Source: Zea mays
Taxonomy: Eukaryota; Streptophyta; Magnoliopsida; Poales; Poaceae
Direction: 5' to 3'
Length of the DNA: 64,000 nt
NCBI RefSeq assembly: GCF_902167145.1
Contig: NW_023367383.1
Span: 49,003 to 113,002, forward strand
Positions 1-12,986 of the stretch are shown here, piece by piece; position 1 is the first letter of the stretch; each line of letters opens with the position of its first letter. A program made the translations under genes and the position numbers. The notes under the pieces were generated by a model. The model was given only the letters and a program-made list of their open reading frames with translations, was not told the DNA's origin and made no database searches.

Positions 1-1279
1 TGGTCATTCATGGCTATTTTCGACAAAAATGGGGGTTGTGTGGCCATTGATCATCGACTAGAGGCTCATACACCTCACTACACATATGTTTCCTTGCCAT
101 AGATCACATTCTTGGATTTCTGGTGGAGACCATTTCTTGGTCTAAAATCCGTAGGTGTTAGCCTCTAGTATTATTGAAAATGGTCGCTCATGGCTATTTT
201 CAAGGTCGCTCATGGCTATTTTCATAAAAAATGGGGGTTGTGTGGCCATTTATCATCGACTAGAGGCTCATAAACCTCACCCCACATATGTTTCCTTGCC
301 ATAGATTACATTCTTGGATTTCTGGTGGAAACCATTTCTTGGTTAAAAACTCGTACGTGTTAGCCTTCGGTATTATTGAAAATGGTCATTCATGGCTATT
401 TTCGGCAAAATGGGGGTTGTGTGGCCATTGATCGTAGACCAGAGGCTCATACACCTCACCCCACATATGTTTCCTTGTCGTAGATCACATTCTTGGATTT
501 CTGGTGGAGACCATTTCTTGGTCAAAAACTCGTACGTGTTAGCCTTCGATATTATTGAAAATGGTCGTTCATGGCTATTTTCGACAAAAATGGGGGTTGT
601 GTGGCCATTGATCATCGACCATAGGCTCATACACCTCACCCCACATATGTTTCCTTTCCATAGATCACATTCTTGGATTTCTGGTGGAGACCATTTCTTG
701 GTCAAAAATCCGTAGGTGTTAGCCTTCGGTATTATTGAAAATGGTCGTTCATGGCTATTTTCGGCAAAATGGGGGTTGTGTGGCCATTGATCATCGACCA
801 GAGGCTCGTACACCTCACCCCACATATGTTTCCTTGCCATAGATCACATTCTTGGATTTCTGGTGGACACCATTTCTTGGTCAAAAATCCGTACGTGTTA
901 GCCTTTGGTATTTTTGAAAATGGTCATTCATGGCTATTTTCGACAAAAATGGGGGTTGTGTGGCCATTGATCATCGACTAGAGGCTCATACACCTCACCC
1001 CACATATGTTTCCTTGCCATAGATCACATTCTTGGATTTCTGGTGGAGACCATTTCTTGGTCAAAAATCCGTAGGTGTTAGCCTTCGGTATTATTCAAAA
1101 TGGTCGTTCATGGCTATTTTCGACAAAAATGGGGGTTGTGTGGCCATTGATCATCGACCAGACGCTCATACACCTCACCCCACATATGTTTCCTTGCCAT
1201 AGATCACATTCTTGGATTTCTGGTGGAGACCATTTCTTGGTCTAAAATCCGTAGGTGTTAGCCTCTAGTATTATTGAAA

Positions 1280-4200
1280 ATGGTCGCTCATGGCTATTTT
1301 CAAGGTCGCTCGTGGCTATTTTCATAAAAATGGGGGTTGTGTGGCCATTTATCATCGACTAGAGGCTCATAAACCTCACCCCACATATGTTTCCTTGCCA
1401 TAGATTACATTCTTGGATTTCTGGTGGAAACCATTTCTTGGTTAAAAACTCGTACGTGTTAGCCTTCGGTATTATTGAAAATGGTCATTCATGGCTATTT
1501 TCGACAAAAATGGGGGTTGTGTGGCCATTGATCATCGACTAGAGGCTCATAAACCTCACCCCACATATGTTTCCTTGCCATAGATCACATTCTTGGATTT
1601 CTGGTGGAAACCATTTCTTGGTCAAAAATCCGTAGGTGTTAGCCTTCGGTATTTTTGAAAATGGTCGTTCATGGCTATTTTCGACAAAAATGGGGGTTGT
1701 GTGGCCATTGATCATCGACTAGACGCTCATACACCTCACCCCACATATGTTTCCTTGCCATAGATCACATTCTTGGATTTCTGGTGGAGACCATTTCTTG
1801 GTCTAAAATCCGTAGGTCTTAGCCTCTAGTATTATTGAAAATGGTCATTCATGGCTATTTTCGGCAAAATGGGGGTTGTGTGGCCATTGATCGTCGACCA
1901 GAGGCTCATACACCTCACCCCACATATGTTTCCTTGCCATAGATCACATTCTTGGATTTTTGGTGGAGACCATTTCTTGGTCAAAAACTCGTACGTGTTA
2001 GCCTTCGGTATTATTGAAACTGGTCGTTCATGGCTATTTTCGGCAAAATGGGGGTTGTGTGGCCATTGATCGTCGACCAGAGGCTCATACACCTCACCCC
2101 ACATATGTTTCCTTGCCATAGATCACATTCTTGGATTTCTGGTGGAGACCATTTCTTGGGCAAAAATCCGTAGGTGTTAGCCTTCGGTATTATTGAAAAA
2201 GGTCGTTCATGGCTATTTTTGACAAAAATGGGGGTTGTGTGGCCATTGATCATCGACCAGACGCACATACACCTAACCCAACATATGTTTCCTTTTCATA
2301 GATCACATTCTTGGATTTCTGGTGGAGACCATTTCTTGGTCTAAAATCCATAGGTGTTAGCCTCTAGTATTATTGAAAATGGTCGCTCATGGCTATTTTC
2401 AAGGTCGTTCATGGCTATTTTCGACAATAATGGGGGTTGTGTGGCCATTGATCATCGACCAGACGCTCATACACCTCACCCCACATATGTTTCCTTACCA
2501 TAGATCACATTCTTGGATTTCTGGTGGAGACCATTTCTTGGTTAAAAACTCGTACGTGTTAGCCTTCGGTATTATTGAAAATGGTCGTTCATGGCTGTTT
2601 TCGACAAAAATGGAGGTTGTGTGGCCATTGATCATCGACCAGAGGCTCGTACACCTCACCCCACATATGTTTCCTTGCCATAGATCACATTCTTGGATTT
2701 CTGGTGGAGACCATTTCTTGGTCTAAAATCCGTAGGTGTTAGCCTCTAATATTATTGAAAATGGTCGCTCATGGCTATTTTCGGCAAAATGGGGGTTGTG
2801 TGGCCATTGATCATCGACTAAAGGCTCGTACACCTCACCCCACATATGTTTCCTTGCCATAGATCACATTCTTGGATTTCTGGTGGAGACCATTTCTTGG
2901 TTAAAAACTCGTACGTGTTAGCCTTCGGTATTATTGAAAATGGTCGTTCATGGCTATTTTCGGCAAAATGGGGGTTCTGTGGCCATTGATCATCGACTAG
3001 AGGCTCGTACACCTCACCCCACATATGTTTCCTTGCCATAGATCACATTCTTGGATTTCTGGTGGACACCATTTCTTGGTCAAAAATCCGTAGGTGTTAG
3101 CCTTTGGTATTTTTGAAAATGGTCGTTCATGGCTATTTTCATAAAGAAATGGGGGTTGTGTGGCCATTGTTCATCGACCAGAGGCTCATACACCTCACCC
3201 CACATATGTTTCCTTGCCATAGATCACATTCTTGGATTTCTGGTGGAGACCATTTCTTGGTCAAAAATCCGCAGGTCTTAGCCTCTAGAATTATTGAAAA
3301 TGGTCGCTCATGGCTATTTTCAAGGTCGCTCATGGCTATTTTCATAAAAAATGGGGGTTGTGTGGCCATTGATCATCGACCAGAGGCTCATACACCTCAC
3401 CCCACATATGTTTCCTTGCCATAGATCACATTCTTGGATTTCTGGTGGAGACCGTTTCTTGGATAAAAACTCGTAGGTGTTAGCCTTCGGTATTATTGAA
3501 AATGGTCATTCATGGCTATTTTCGACAAAAATGGGGGTTGTGTGGCCATTGATCATCGACTAGAGGCTCATACACCTCACCCCACATATGTTTCCTTGCC
3601 ATAGATCACATTCTTGGATTTCTGGTGGAGACCATTTCTTGGTCAAAAATCCGTAGGTGTTAGCCTTCGGTATTATTGAAAATGGTCGTTCATGGCTATT
3701 TTCGACAAAATGGGGGTTGTGTGGCAATTGATCATCGACCAGAGGCTCATACACCTCACCCCACATATGTTTCCTTGCCATAGATCACATTCTTGGATTT
3801 CTGGTGGAGACCGTTTCTTGGTCAAAAATCCGTAGGTCTTAGCCTCCAGTATTATTGAAAATGGTCGCTCATGGCTATTTTCATAAAAAATGGGGGTTGT
3901 GTGGCCATTTATCATCGACTAGAGGCTCATAAACCTCACCCCACATATGTTTCCTTGCCATAGATCACATTCTTGGATTTCTGGTGGAGACCATTTCTTG
4001 GTTAAAAACTCGTACGTGTTAGCCTTCGGTATTATTGAAAATGGTCATTCATGGCTATTTTCGGCAAAATAGGGGTTGTGTGGCCATTGATCATCGACCA
4101 GAGGCTCATACACCTCACCCCACATATGTTTCCTTGCCATAGATCACATTCTTGGATTTCTGATGGAGACCATTTCTTGGTCAAAAATCCGTACGTGTTA

Positions 4201-6399
4201 GCCTTTTGTATTTTTGAAAATGGTCATTCATGGCTATTTTCGACAAAAATGGGGGTTGTGTGGCCATTGATCATCGACCAGACGCTCATACACCTCACCC
4301 CACATATGTTTCCTTGCCATAGATCACATTCTTGGATTTCTGGTGGAGACCATTTCTTGGTTAAAAACTCGTACGTGTTAGCCTTCGGTATTATTGAAAA
4401 TGGTCGTTCATGGCTATTTTCGACAAAAATGGGGGTTGTGTGGCCATTGATCATCGACCAGAGGCTCGTACACCTCACCCCACATATGTTTCCTTGCCGA
4501 AAATAGCCATGAGCGACCATTTTCAAAAATATTAGAGGCTAACACCTACGGATTTTAGACCAAGAAATGGTCGCCCATGGCTATTTTCAAGGTCGCTCGT
4601 GGCTATTTTCATAAAAAAATGGGGGTTGTGTGGCCATTTATCATCGACTAGAGGCTCATAAACCTCACCCCACATATGTCTCCTTGCCATAAATTACATT
4701 CTTGGATTTCTGGTGGAAACCATTTCTTGGTTAAAAACTCGTACGTGTTAGCCTTCGGTATTATTGAAAATGGTCATTCATGGCTATTTTCGACAAAAAT
4801 GGGGGTTGTGTGGCCATTGATCATCGACCAGAGGCTCATAAACCTCACCCCACATATGTTTCCTTGCCATAGATCACATTCTTGGATTTCTGGTGGAAAC
4901 CATTTCTTGGTCAAAAATCCGTAGGTGTTAGCCTTCGGTATTTTTGAAAATGGTCGTTCATGGCTATTTTCGACAAAAATGGGGGTTGTGTGGCCATTGA
5001 TCATCGACCAGACGCTCATACACCTCACCCCACATATGTTTCCTTGCCATAGATCACATTCTTGGATTTCTGGTGGAGTCCATTTCTTGGTCTAAAATCC
5101 GTAGGTCTTAGCCTCTAGTATTATTGAAAATGGTCATTCATGGCTATTTTCGGCAAAATGGGGGTTGTGTGGCCATTGATCGCCGACCAGAGGCTCATAC
5201 ACCTCACCCCACATATGTTTCCTTGCCATAGATCACATTATTGGATTTTTGGTGGAGACCATTTCTTGGTCAAAAACTCGTACGTGTTAGCCTTCGGTAT
5301 TATTGAAAATGGTCGTTCATGGCTATTTTCGGCAAAATGGGGGTTGTGTGGCCATTGATCGTCGACCAGAGGCTCATACACCTCACCCCACATATGTTTC
5401 CTTGCCATAGATCACATTCTTGGATTTCTGCTGGAGACCATTTCTTGGGCAAAAATCCGTAGGTGTTAGCCTTCGGTATTATTGAAAATGGTCGTTCATG
5501 GCTATTTTTGACAAAAATGGGGGTTGTGTGGCCATTGATCATCGACCAGACGCTCATACACCTCACCCCACATATGTTTCCTTGTCATAGATCACATTCT
5601 TGGATTTCTGGTGGAGACCATTTCTTGGTCTAAAATCCGTAGGTGTTAGCCTCTAGTATTATTGAAAATGGTCGCTCATGGCTATTTTCAAGGTCGTTCA
5701 TGGCTATTTTCGACAAAAATGGGGGTTGTGTGGCCATTGATCATCGACCAGACGCTCATACACCTCACCCCACATATGTTTCCTTGCCATAGATCACATT
5801 CTTGGATTTCTGGTGGAGACCATTTCTTGGTTAAAAACTCGTACGTGTTAGCCTTCGGTATTATTGAAAATGGTCGTTCATGGCTATTTTCGACAAAGAT
5901 GGGGGTTGTGTGGCCATTGATCATCGACCAGAGGCTCGTACACCTCACCCCACATATGTTTCCTTGCCATAGATCACATTCTTGGATTTCTGGTGGAGAC
6001 CATTTCTTGGTCTAAAATCCGTAGGTGTTAGCCTCTAATATTATTGAAAATGGTCGCTCATGGCTATTTTCGGCAAAATGGGGGTTGTGTGGCCATTGAT
6101 CATCGACTAAAGGCTCGTACACCTCACCCCACATATGTTTCCTTGCCATAGATCACATTCTTGGATTTCTGGTGGAGACCATTTCTTGGTTAAAAACTCG
6201 TACGTGTTAGCCTTCGGAATTATTGAAAATGGTCGTTCATGGCTATTTTCGGCAAAATGGGGGTTCTGTGGCCATTGATCATCGACCAGAGGCTCGTACA
6301 CCTCACCCCACATATGTTTCCTTGCCATAGATCACATTCTTGGATTTCTGGTGGAGACCATTTCTTGGTCAAAAATCCATAGGTGTTAGCCTTTGGTAT
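1280..6399 (+). repeat. Pair of related multi-monomer blocks 3289 bp apart
   Basis: Block 1 (about 1280-3110) and block 2 (about 4570-6399) show the same order of monomer variants and the same private changes at a constant offset of 3289 bp. The shared features include the CTAGTATTATTG unit, the 22-bp local duplication, the GTCTTAGCC variant and the TGGATTTTTGG variant. Scattered substitutions separate the copies, so this duplication is older than the near-identical 1278-bp one that overlaps it. Block limits are approximate. Confidence 0.7.
4499..4570 (-). repeat. Short inverted knob-repeat fragment inside the plus array
   Basis: About 72 bp read in the opposite orientation to everything around them. 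The plus unit breaks off after CCTTGCC, a minus-oriented piece follows (GAAAATAGCCATGAGCGACC through CCAAGAAATGG), and the plus unit resumes with TCGCCCATGGC. The join shares a few bases with both arms (ATGG/TCGC). This fits a small template-switch or inversion event, since no mobile element ends are present. Confidence 0.85.
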
Positions 6400-7691
6400 T
6401 TTTGAAAATGGTCGTTCATGGCTATTTTCGGCAAAATGGGGGTTGTGTGGCCATTGATCGCCGACCAGAGGCTCATACACCTCACCCCACATATGTTTCC
6501 TTGCCATAGATCACATTATTGGATTTTTGGTGGAGACCATTTCTTGGTCAAAAACTCGTACGTGTTAGCCTTCGGTATTATTGAAAATGGTCGTTCATGG
6601 CTATTTTCGGCAAAATGGGGGTTGTGTGGCCATTGATCGTCGACCAGAGGCTCATACACCTCACCCCACATATGTTTCCTTGCCATAGATCACATTCTTG
6701 GATTTCTGCTGGAGACCATTTCTTGGGCAAAAATCCGTAGGTGTTAGCCTTCGGTATTATTGAAAATGGTCGTTCATGGCTATTTTTGACAAAAATGGGG
6801 GTTGTGTGGCCATTGATCATCGACCAGACGCTCATACACCTCACCCCACATATGTTTCCTTGTCATAGATCACATTCTTGGATTTCTGGTGGAGACCATT
6901 TCTTGGTCTAAAATCCGTAGGTGTTAGCCTCTAGTATTATTGAAAATGGTCGCTCATGGCTATTTTCAAGGTCGTTCATGGCTATTTTCGACAAAAATGG
7001 GGGTTGTGTGGCCATTGATCATCGACCAGACGCTCATACACCTCACCCCACATATGTTTCCTTGCCATAGATCACATTCTTGGATTTCTGGTGGAGACCA
7101 TTTCTTGGTTAAAAACTCGTACGTGTTAGCCTTCGGTATTATTGAAAATGGTCGTTCATGGCTATTTTCGACAAAGATGGGGGTTGTGTGGCCATTGATC
7201 ATCGACCAGAGGCTCGTACACCTCACCCCACATATGTTTCCTTGCCATAGATCACATTCTTGGATTTCTGGTGGAGACCATTTCTTGGTCTAAAATCCGT
7301 AGGTGTTAGCCTCTAATATTATTGAAAATGGTCGCTCATGGCTATTTTCGGCAAAATGGGGGTTGTGTGGCCATTGATCATCGACTAAAGGCTCGTACAC
7401 CTCACCCCACATATGTTTCCTTGCCATAGATCACATTCTTGGATTTCTGGTGGAGACCATTTCTTGGTTAAAAACTCGTACGTGTTAGCCTTCGGAATTA
7501 TTGAAAATGGTCGTTCATGGCTATTTTCGGCAAAATGGGGGTTCTGTGGCCATTGATCATCGACCAGAGGCTCGTACACCTCACCCCACATATGTTTCCT
7601 TGCCATAGATCACATTCTTGGATTTCTGGTGGAGACCATTTCTTGGTCAAAAATCCATAGGTGTTAGCCTTTGGTATTTTTGAAAATGGTC
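5136..7691 (+). repeat. Near-perfect tandem duplication of a 1278-bp, seven-monomer block
   Basis: The stretch from about 5136 to 6413 is repeated directly at about 6414 to 7691. Private variants recur exactly 1278 bp apart, including GATCGCCGACC, CACATTATTGGATTTTTGG, TTTCTGCTGGAGACC, CGACAAAGATGGG and CTTCGGAATTATTG. I saw no difference between the copies on reading. The length equals about seven monomers, as expected from unequal exchange in register. The copies diverge abruptly on both sides. An assembly duplication cannot be excluded from sequence alone. Confidence 0.85.
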
Positions 7692-10600
7692 GTTCATGGC
7701 TATTTTCATAAAAAATGGGGGTTGTGTGGCCATTGATCATCGACCAGAGGCTCATACACCTCACCCCACATATGTTTCCTTGCCATAGATCACATTCTTG
7801 GATTTCTGGTGGAGACCATTTCTTGGTCAAAAATCCGCAGGTCTTAGCCTCTAGTATTATTGAAAATGGTCGCTCATGGCTATTTTCAAGGTCGCTCATG
7901 GCTATTTTCATAAAAAAATGGGGGTTGTGTGCCATTGATCATCGACCAGAGGCTCATACACCTCACCCCACATATGTTTCCTTGCCATAGATCACATTCT
8001 TGGATTTCTGGTGGAGACCATTTCTTGGTTAAAAACTCGTACGTGTTAGCCTTCGGTATTATTGAAAATGGTCGTTCATGGCTATTTTCGACAAAAATGG
8101 GGGTTGTGTGGCCATTGATCATCGACCAGAGGCTCGTACACCTCACCCCACATATGTTTCCTTGCCATAGATCACATTCTTGGATTTCTGGTGGAGACCA
8201 TTTCTTGGTCTAAAATCCGTAGGTGTTAGCCTCTAATATTATTGAAAATGGTCGCTCATGGCTATTTTCGGCAAAATGGGGGTTGTGTGGCCATTGATCA
8301 TCGACTAAAGGCTCGTACACCTCACCCCACATATGTTTCCTTGCCATAGATCACATTCTTGGATTTCTGGTGGAGACCATTTCTTGGTAAAAAATCCGTA
8401 GGTGTTAGCCTTCGGTATTATTGAAAATGGTCCATAGCTATTTTCGACAAAAATGGGGGTTGTGTGGCCATTTATCATCGACTAGAGGCTCATACACCTC
8501 ACCCCACATATGTTTCCTTGCCATAGATTACATTCTTGGATTTCTGGTGGAAACCTTTTCTTGGTTAAAAACTCGTACGTGTTAGCCTTCGGTATTATTG
8601 AAAATGGTCAGTCATGGCTATTTTCGGCAAAATGGGGGTTGTGTGGCCATTGATCGTCGACCAGAGGCTCATACACCTCACCCCACATATGTTTCCTTGT
8701 CGTAGATCACATTCTTGGATTTCTGGTGGAGACCATTTCTTGGTCAAAAATCCGTAGGTGTTAGCCTTCGGTATTATTGAAAATGGTCGTTCATGGCTAT
8801 TTTCGACAAAAATGGGGGTTGTGTGGCCATTGATCATCGACCAGACGCTCATACACCTCACCCCACATATGTTTCCTTGCCATAGATCACATTCTTGGAT
8901 TTCTGGTGGAGACCATTTCTTGGGCAAAAATCCGTAGGTGTTAGCCTTCGGTATTATTGAAAATGGTCGTTCATGGCTATTTTCGACAAAAATGGGGGTT
9001 GTGTGGCCATTGATCATCGACCAGACGCTCATACACCTCACCCCACATATGTTTCCTTGCCATAGATCACATTCTTGGATTTCTGGTGGAGACCATTTCT
9101 TGGTCTAAAATCTGTAGGTGTTAGCCTTAGGTATTATTGAAAATGGTCGCTCATGGCTATTTTCGACAAAAATGGGGGTTGTGTGGCCATTGATCATCGA
9201 CCAGATGCTCATACACCTCACCCCACATATGTTTCCTTGCCATAGATCACATTCTTGGATTTCTGGTGGAGACCATTTCTTGGTCTAAAATCCATAGGTG
9301 TTAGCCTCTAGTATTATTGAAAATGGTCGCTCATGGCTATTTTCAAGGTCGCTCATGGCTATTTTCATAAAAAATGGGGGTTGTGTGGCCATTTATCATC
9401 GACTAGAGGCTCATAAACCTCACCCCACATATGTTTCCTTGCCATAGATTACATTCTTGGATTTCTGGTGGAAACCATTTCTTGGTTAAAAACTCGTACG
9501 TGTTAGCCTTCGGTATTATTGAAAATGGTCATTCATGGCTATTTTCGGCAAAATGGGGGTTGTGTGGCCATTGATCATCGACCAGAGGCTCGTACACCTC
9601 ACCCCACATATGTTTCCTTGCCATAGATCACATTCTTAGATTTCTGGTGGAGACCATTTCTTGGTCAAAAATCCGTAGGTGTTAGCCTTCGGTATTATTG
9701 AAAATGGTCATTCATGGCTATTTTCGACAAAAATGGGGGTTGTGTGGCATTTGATCATCGACTAGAGGCTCATACACCTCACCCCACATATGTTTCCTTG
9801 CCATAGATCACATTCTTGGATTTCTGGTGGAGACCATTTCTTGGTCTAAAATCCGTAGGTGTTAGCCTCTAGTATTATTGAAATGGTCGCTCATGGCTAT
9901 GTTCAAGGTCGCTCATGGCTATTTTCATAAAAAATGGGGGTTGTGTGGCCATTTATCATCGACTAGAGGCTCATAAACCTCACCCCACATATGTTTCCTT
10001 GTCATAGATTACATTCTTGGATTTCTGGTGGAGACCATTTCTTGGTTAAAAACTCGTACGTGTTAGCCTTCGGTATTATTGAAAATGGTCATTCATGGCT
10101 ATTTTCGGCAAAATGGGGGTTGTGTGGCCATTGATCGTCGACCAGAGGCTCATACACCTCACCCCACATATGTTTCCTTGCCATAGATCACATTCTTGGA
10201 TTTCTGGTGGAGACCATTTCTTGGTCAAAAATCCGTAGGTGTTAGCCTTCTATATTATTGAAAATGGTCATTCATGGCTATTTTCGACAAAAATGGGGGT
10301 TGTGTGGCCATTGATCGCGACCAGAGGCTCATACACCTCACCCCACATATGTTTCCTTGTCGTAGATCACATTCTTGGATTTCTGGTGGAGACCATTTCT
10401 TGGTCAAAAATCCGTAGGTGTTAGCCTTCGATATTATTGAAAATGGTCGTTCATGGCTATTTTCGACAAAAATGGGGGTTGTGTGACAATTGATCATCGA
10501 CCAGAGGCTCATACACCTCACCCCACATATGTTTCCTTGCCATAGATCACATTCTTGGATTTCTGGTGGAGACCATTTCTTGGTCAAAAATCCGTAGGTG

Positions 10601-12039
10601 TTAGCCTTCGGTATTATTGAAAATGGTCGTTCATGGCTATTTTCGACAAAAATGGGGGTTGTGTGGCCATTGATCATCGACCAGAGGCTCATACACCTCA
10701 CCCCACATATGTTTCCTTGCCATAGATCACATTCTTGGATTTCTGGTGGAGACCATTTCTTGGTCAAAAATCCGTACGTGTTAGCCTCTAGTATTATTGA
10801 AAATGGTCGCTCATGGCTATTTTCAAGGTCGCTCATGGCTATTTTCATAAAAAATGGGGGTTGTGTGGCCATTGATCATCGACCAGAGGCTCATACACCT
10901 CACCCCACATATGTTTCCTTGCCATAGATCACATTCTTGGATTTCTGGTGGAGACCATTTCTTGGTTAAAAACTCGTAGGTGTTAGCCTTCGGTATTATT
11001 GAAAATGGTCATTCATGGCTATTTTCGGCAAAATGGGGGTTTTGTGGCTATTTATCATCGACCAGAGGCTCATACACCTCACCCCACATATGTTTCCTTG
11101 CCATAGATTACATTCTTGGATTTCTGGTGGAGACCATTTCTTGGTTAAAAACTCGTACGTGTTAGCCTTTGGTATTTTTGAAAATGGTCATTCATGGCTA
11201 TTTTCGACAAAAATGGGGGTTGTGTGGCCATTGATCATCGACCAGACGCTCATACACCTCACCCCACATATGTTTCCTTGCCATAGATCACATTCTTGGA
11301 TTTATGGTGGAGACCATTTCTTGGTCAAAAATCCGTAGGTGTTAGCCTTCAGTGTCATTGAAAATGGTCGTTCATGGCTATTTTCGACAAAAATTAGGGT
11401 TGTGTGGCCATTGATCGTCGACCAGAGGCTCATACACCTCACCCCACATATGTTTCCTTGCCATAGATCACACCATAGATTACATTCTTGGATTTCTGGT
11501 GGAAACCATTTCTTGGTTAAAAACTCGTACGTGTTAGCCTTCGGTATTATTGAAAATGGTCACTCATGGCTATTTTCGGCAAAATGGGGGTTGTGTGGCC
11601 ATTGATCATCGACCAGAGGCTCGTACACCTCACCCCACGTATGTTTCCTTGCCATAGATCACATTCTTGGATTTCTGGTGGAGACCATTTCTTGGTCAAA
11701 AATCCGTAGGTGTTAGCCTTTAGTATTTTTGAAAATGGTCATTCATGGCTATTTTCGACAAAAATGGGGGTTGTGTGGCCATTGATCATCGACCAGACGC
11801 TCATACACCTCACCCCACATATGTTTCCTTGCCATAGATCACATTCTTGGATTTCTGGTGGAGACCATTTCTTGGTTAAAAACTCGTACGTGTTAGCCTT
11901 CGGTATTATTGAAAATGGTCGTTCATGGCTATTTTCGGCAAAATGGGGGTTGTGTGGCCATTGATCTTCCACCATAGGCTCATACACCTCACCCCACATA
12001 TGTTTCCTTGCCATAGATCACATTCTTGGATTTCTGGTG

Positions 12040-12044
12040 GAGAC
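12040..12044. repeat. Target-site duplication (left) of the Zeon-like element
   Basis: GAGAC directly precedes the TGTTGGGGAC end of the element and is repeated directly after its CCCCCAACA end at 19426-19430. Joining the flanks through one copy restores an uninterrupted knob monomer. A 5-bp duplication is normal for LTR retrotransposon integrase. Confidence 0.93.
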
Positions 12045-12680
12045 TGTTGGGGACTTGTTCTCAAATGCTCCAAGAACAAGGCAACATAAAAAATGTTAAT
12101 CGGTCAAGTCCTTCGTCCTACGAAGCATTATTCCCCTTAGGATATAATGGTTTTCGGACGAAGGTTATGAAGGACGTACCTTCATAAATACATTACATAA
12201 TGACGAAGAATGAATTATAAGGAATACAAAGGCTTACATAGATAATTACGCATTATTATTATATATGAATAGAAATAACATTGGATTACAAATGTACCTC
12301 CAACTTGAAGGAGATGAAAGTACAAGCGTGACGCAAAAGTGAATGCCCAGTCCGCGTGAACAGTACGGGGGTACTATTCACCTATTTATAGGCACGGGGC
12401 ACAACCCATACAAAATTACATTCATGCCCTTTACATTTGATAATAATTCTATAGTAATCTGTCGAGGTCTAAATAGCCTTTTCATCTTTAAGTCGGTTTC
12501 ACATTTTGTTGCTACGCCGAAGCTTTCCTGCTCACACCTTCGGCGCTGTATCAACCTTCGTATTACTCTGGTCTACTGTGATGTCGACTTGAATCCGAAG
12601 ATACCTGTTCACACATTATACTCCAGAAATACTGTTAAATCCTGTTTTTGAGGACCTTCGGAAGCCGAAGGCCCCCAACA
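12045..12680 (-). repeat. 3' LTR of Zeon-like element 1
   Basis: A 636-bp terminal repeat, TGTTGGGGAC to CCCCCAACA as read on the plus strand. It is 3' by transcription because the purine tract abuts it at 12681. It contains a TATA-like TATAAATAG on the minus strand (12382-12390). Near the outer end of the U3 region is an inverted repeat CCTTCGG-AAG-CCGAAGG (about 12656-12672). A 102-codon frame crosses it on the plus strand and is shared by all four LTR copies; I treat it as chance. Confidence 0.93.
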
Positions 12681-12690
12681 GTAGCCCCTC
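12681..12690 (-). promoter_or_regulatory. Polypurine tract of Zeon-like element 1
   Basis: On the minus strand GAGGGGCTAC lies directly before the 3' LTR start TGTTGGGGG. Such a tract primes plus-strand DNA synthesis. The identical tract is at 32420-32429 in the second copy. Confidence 0.8.
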
Positions 12691-12836
12691 GCAATATTAA
12701 TTTGTTTGAAATAATAAATTTAGATTGCGAAATGGACGAAGGCTTTTCGCCGAAGGTCCGAAAAAACACCTTCCCTTTGCTAGAATAGCAACATTCACTG
12801 ACAAGCGGGGTCTTTCAATTTTCAACGCATTGGGCG

Positions 12837-12844
12837 TATAAATA
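12837..12844 (+). promoter_or_regulatory. TATA box of the opposite-strand gene
   Basis: TATAAATA lies 143 bp before the ATG at 12987 and outside the LTR, in GGGCGTATAAATACGG. The spacing allows a transcript start near 12870 and a leader of just over 100 bases. The same box is kept at 32266-32273 in the second copy. It suggests the opposite-strand gene has its own promoter and does not depend on the LTR. Confidence 0.6.
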
Positions 12845-12986
12845 CGGTCATACCGCAAACTCATTTGGCACGCTCTCTTGTCACTTGCTCTCGCTCACTC
12901 GATTTTTAGCTTTTGCGCACTAAGATTTTCTGAGCTTTTAGTTTTGAAGCTTCGGCTTTGAAAACAGTTTTTTAGTATTTCCGAAG

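Larger units (their letters stand above)
1..12044 (+). repeat. knob180: Maize knob 180-bp satellite array, plus orientation
   Basis: Head-to-tail copies of a unit of about 180 bp run through the whole stretch (about 67 units). Landmarks recur in a fixed order: GGGGGTTGTGTGGCCATTGA, then CTCACCCCACATATGTTTCC, then TTCTTGGATTTCTGGTGGAG, then a GTAGGTGTTAGCC block and a closing GAAAATGGTC(G/A)TTCATGG block. I recognise this as the maize knob 180-bp satellite, the main DNA of knob heterochromatin. Three unit types alternate according to the bases after GGCTATTTTC: GACAAAAATGGGG, GGCAAAATGGGG and ATAAAAAATGGGG. Some units carry an extra 22-24 bp duplication of the ATGGCTATTTTCAAGGTCGCTC segment, giving units of about 202 bp. 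Open frames cross several monomers on both strands but have no coding character, start context or homologue I recognise. No host gene is visible. Confidence 0.96.

Noticed and set aside
373..12014. Many open frames of 60-205 codons on both strands of the left satellite
   Set aside because: They are the 180-bp unit read through in frame. The same peptides repeat with the monomer period, on both strands, with no gene signals.
12343..12651. A 102-codon frame conserved in all four Zeon-like LTRs (also 19088-19396, 25849-26157, 32459-32767)
   Set aside because: It is antisense to the element, lies wholly in the LTR, and is conserved only because the LTR copies are young. No recognised domain.
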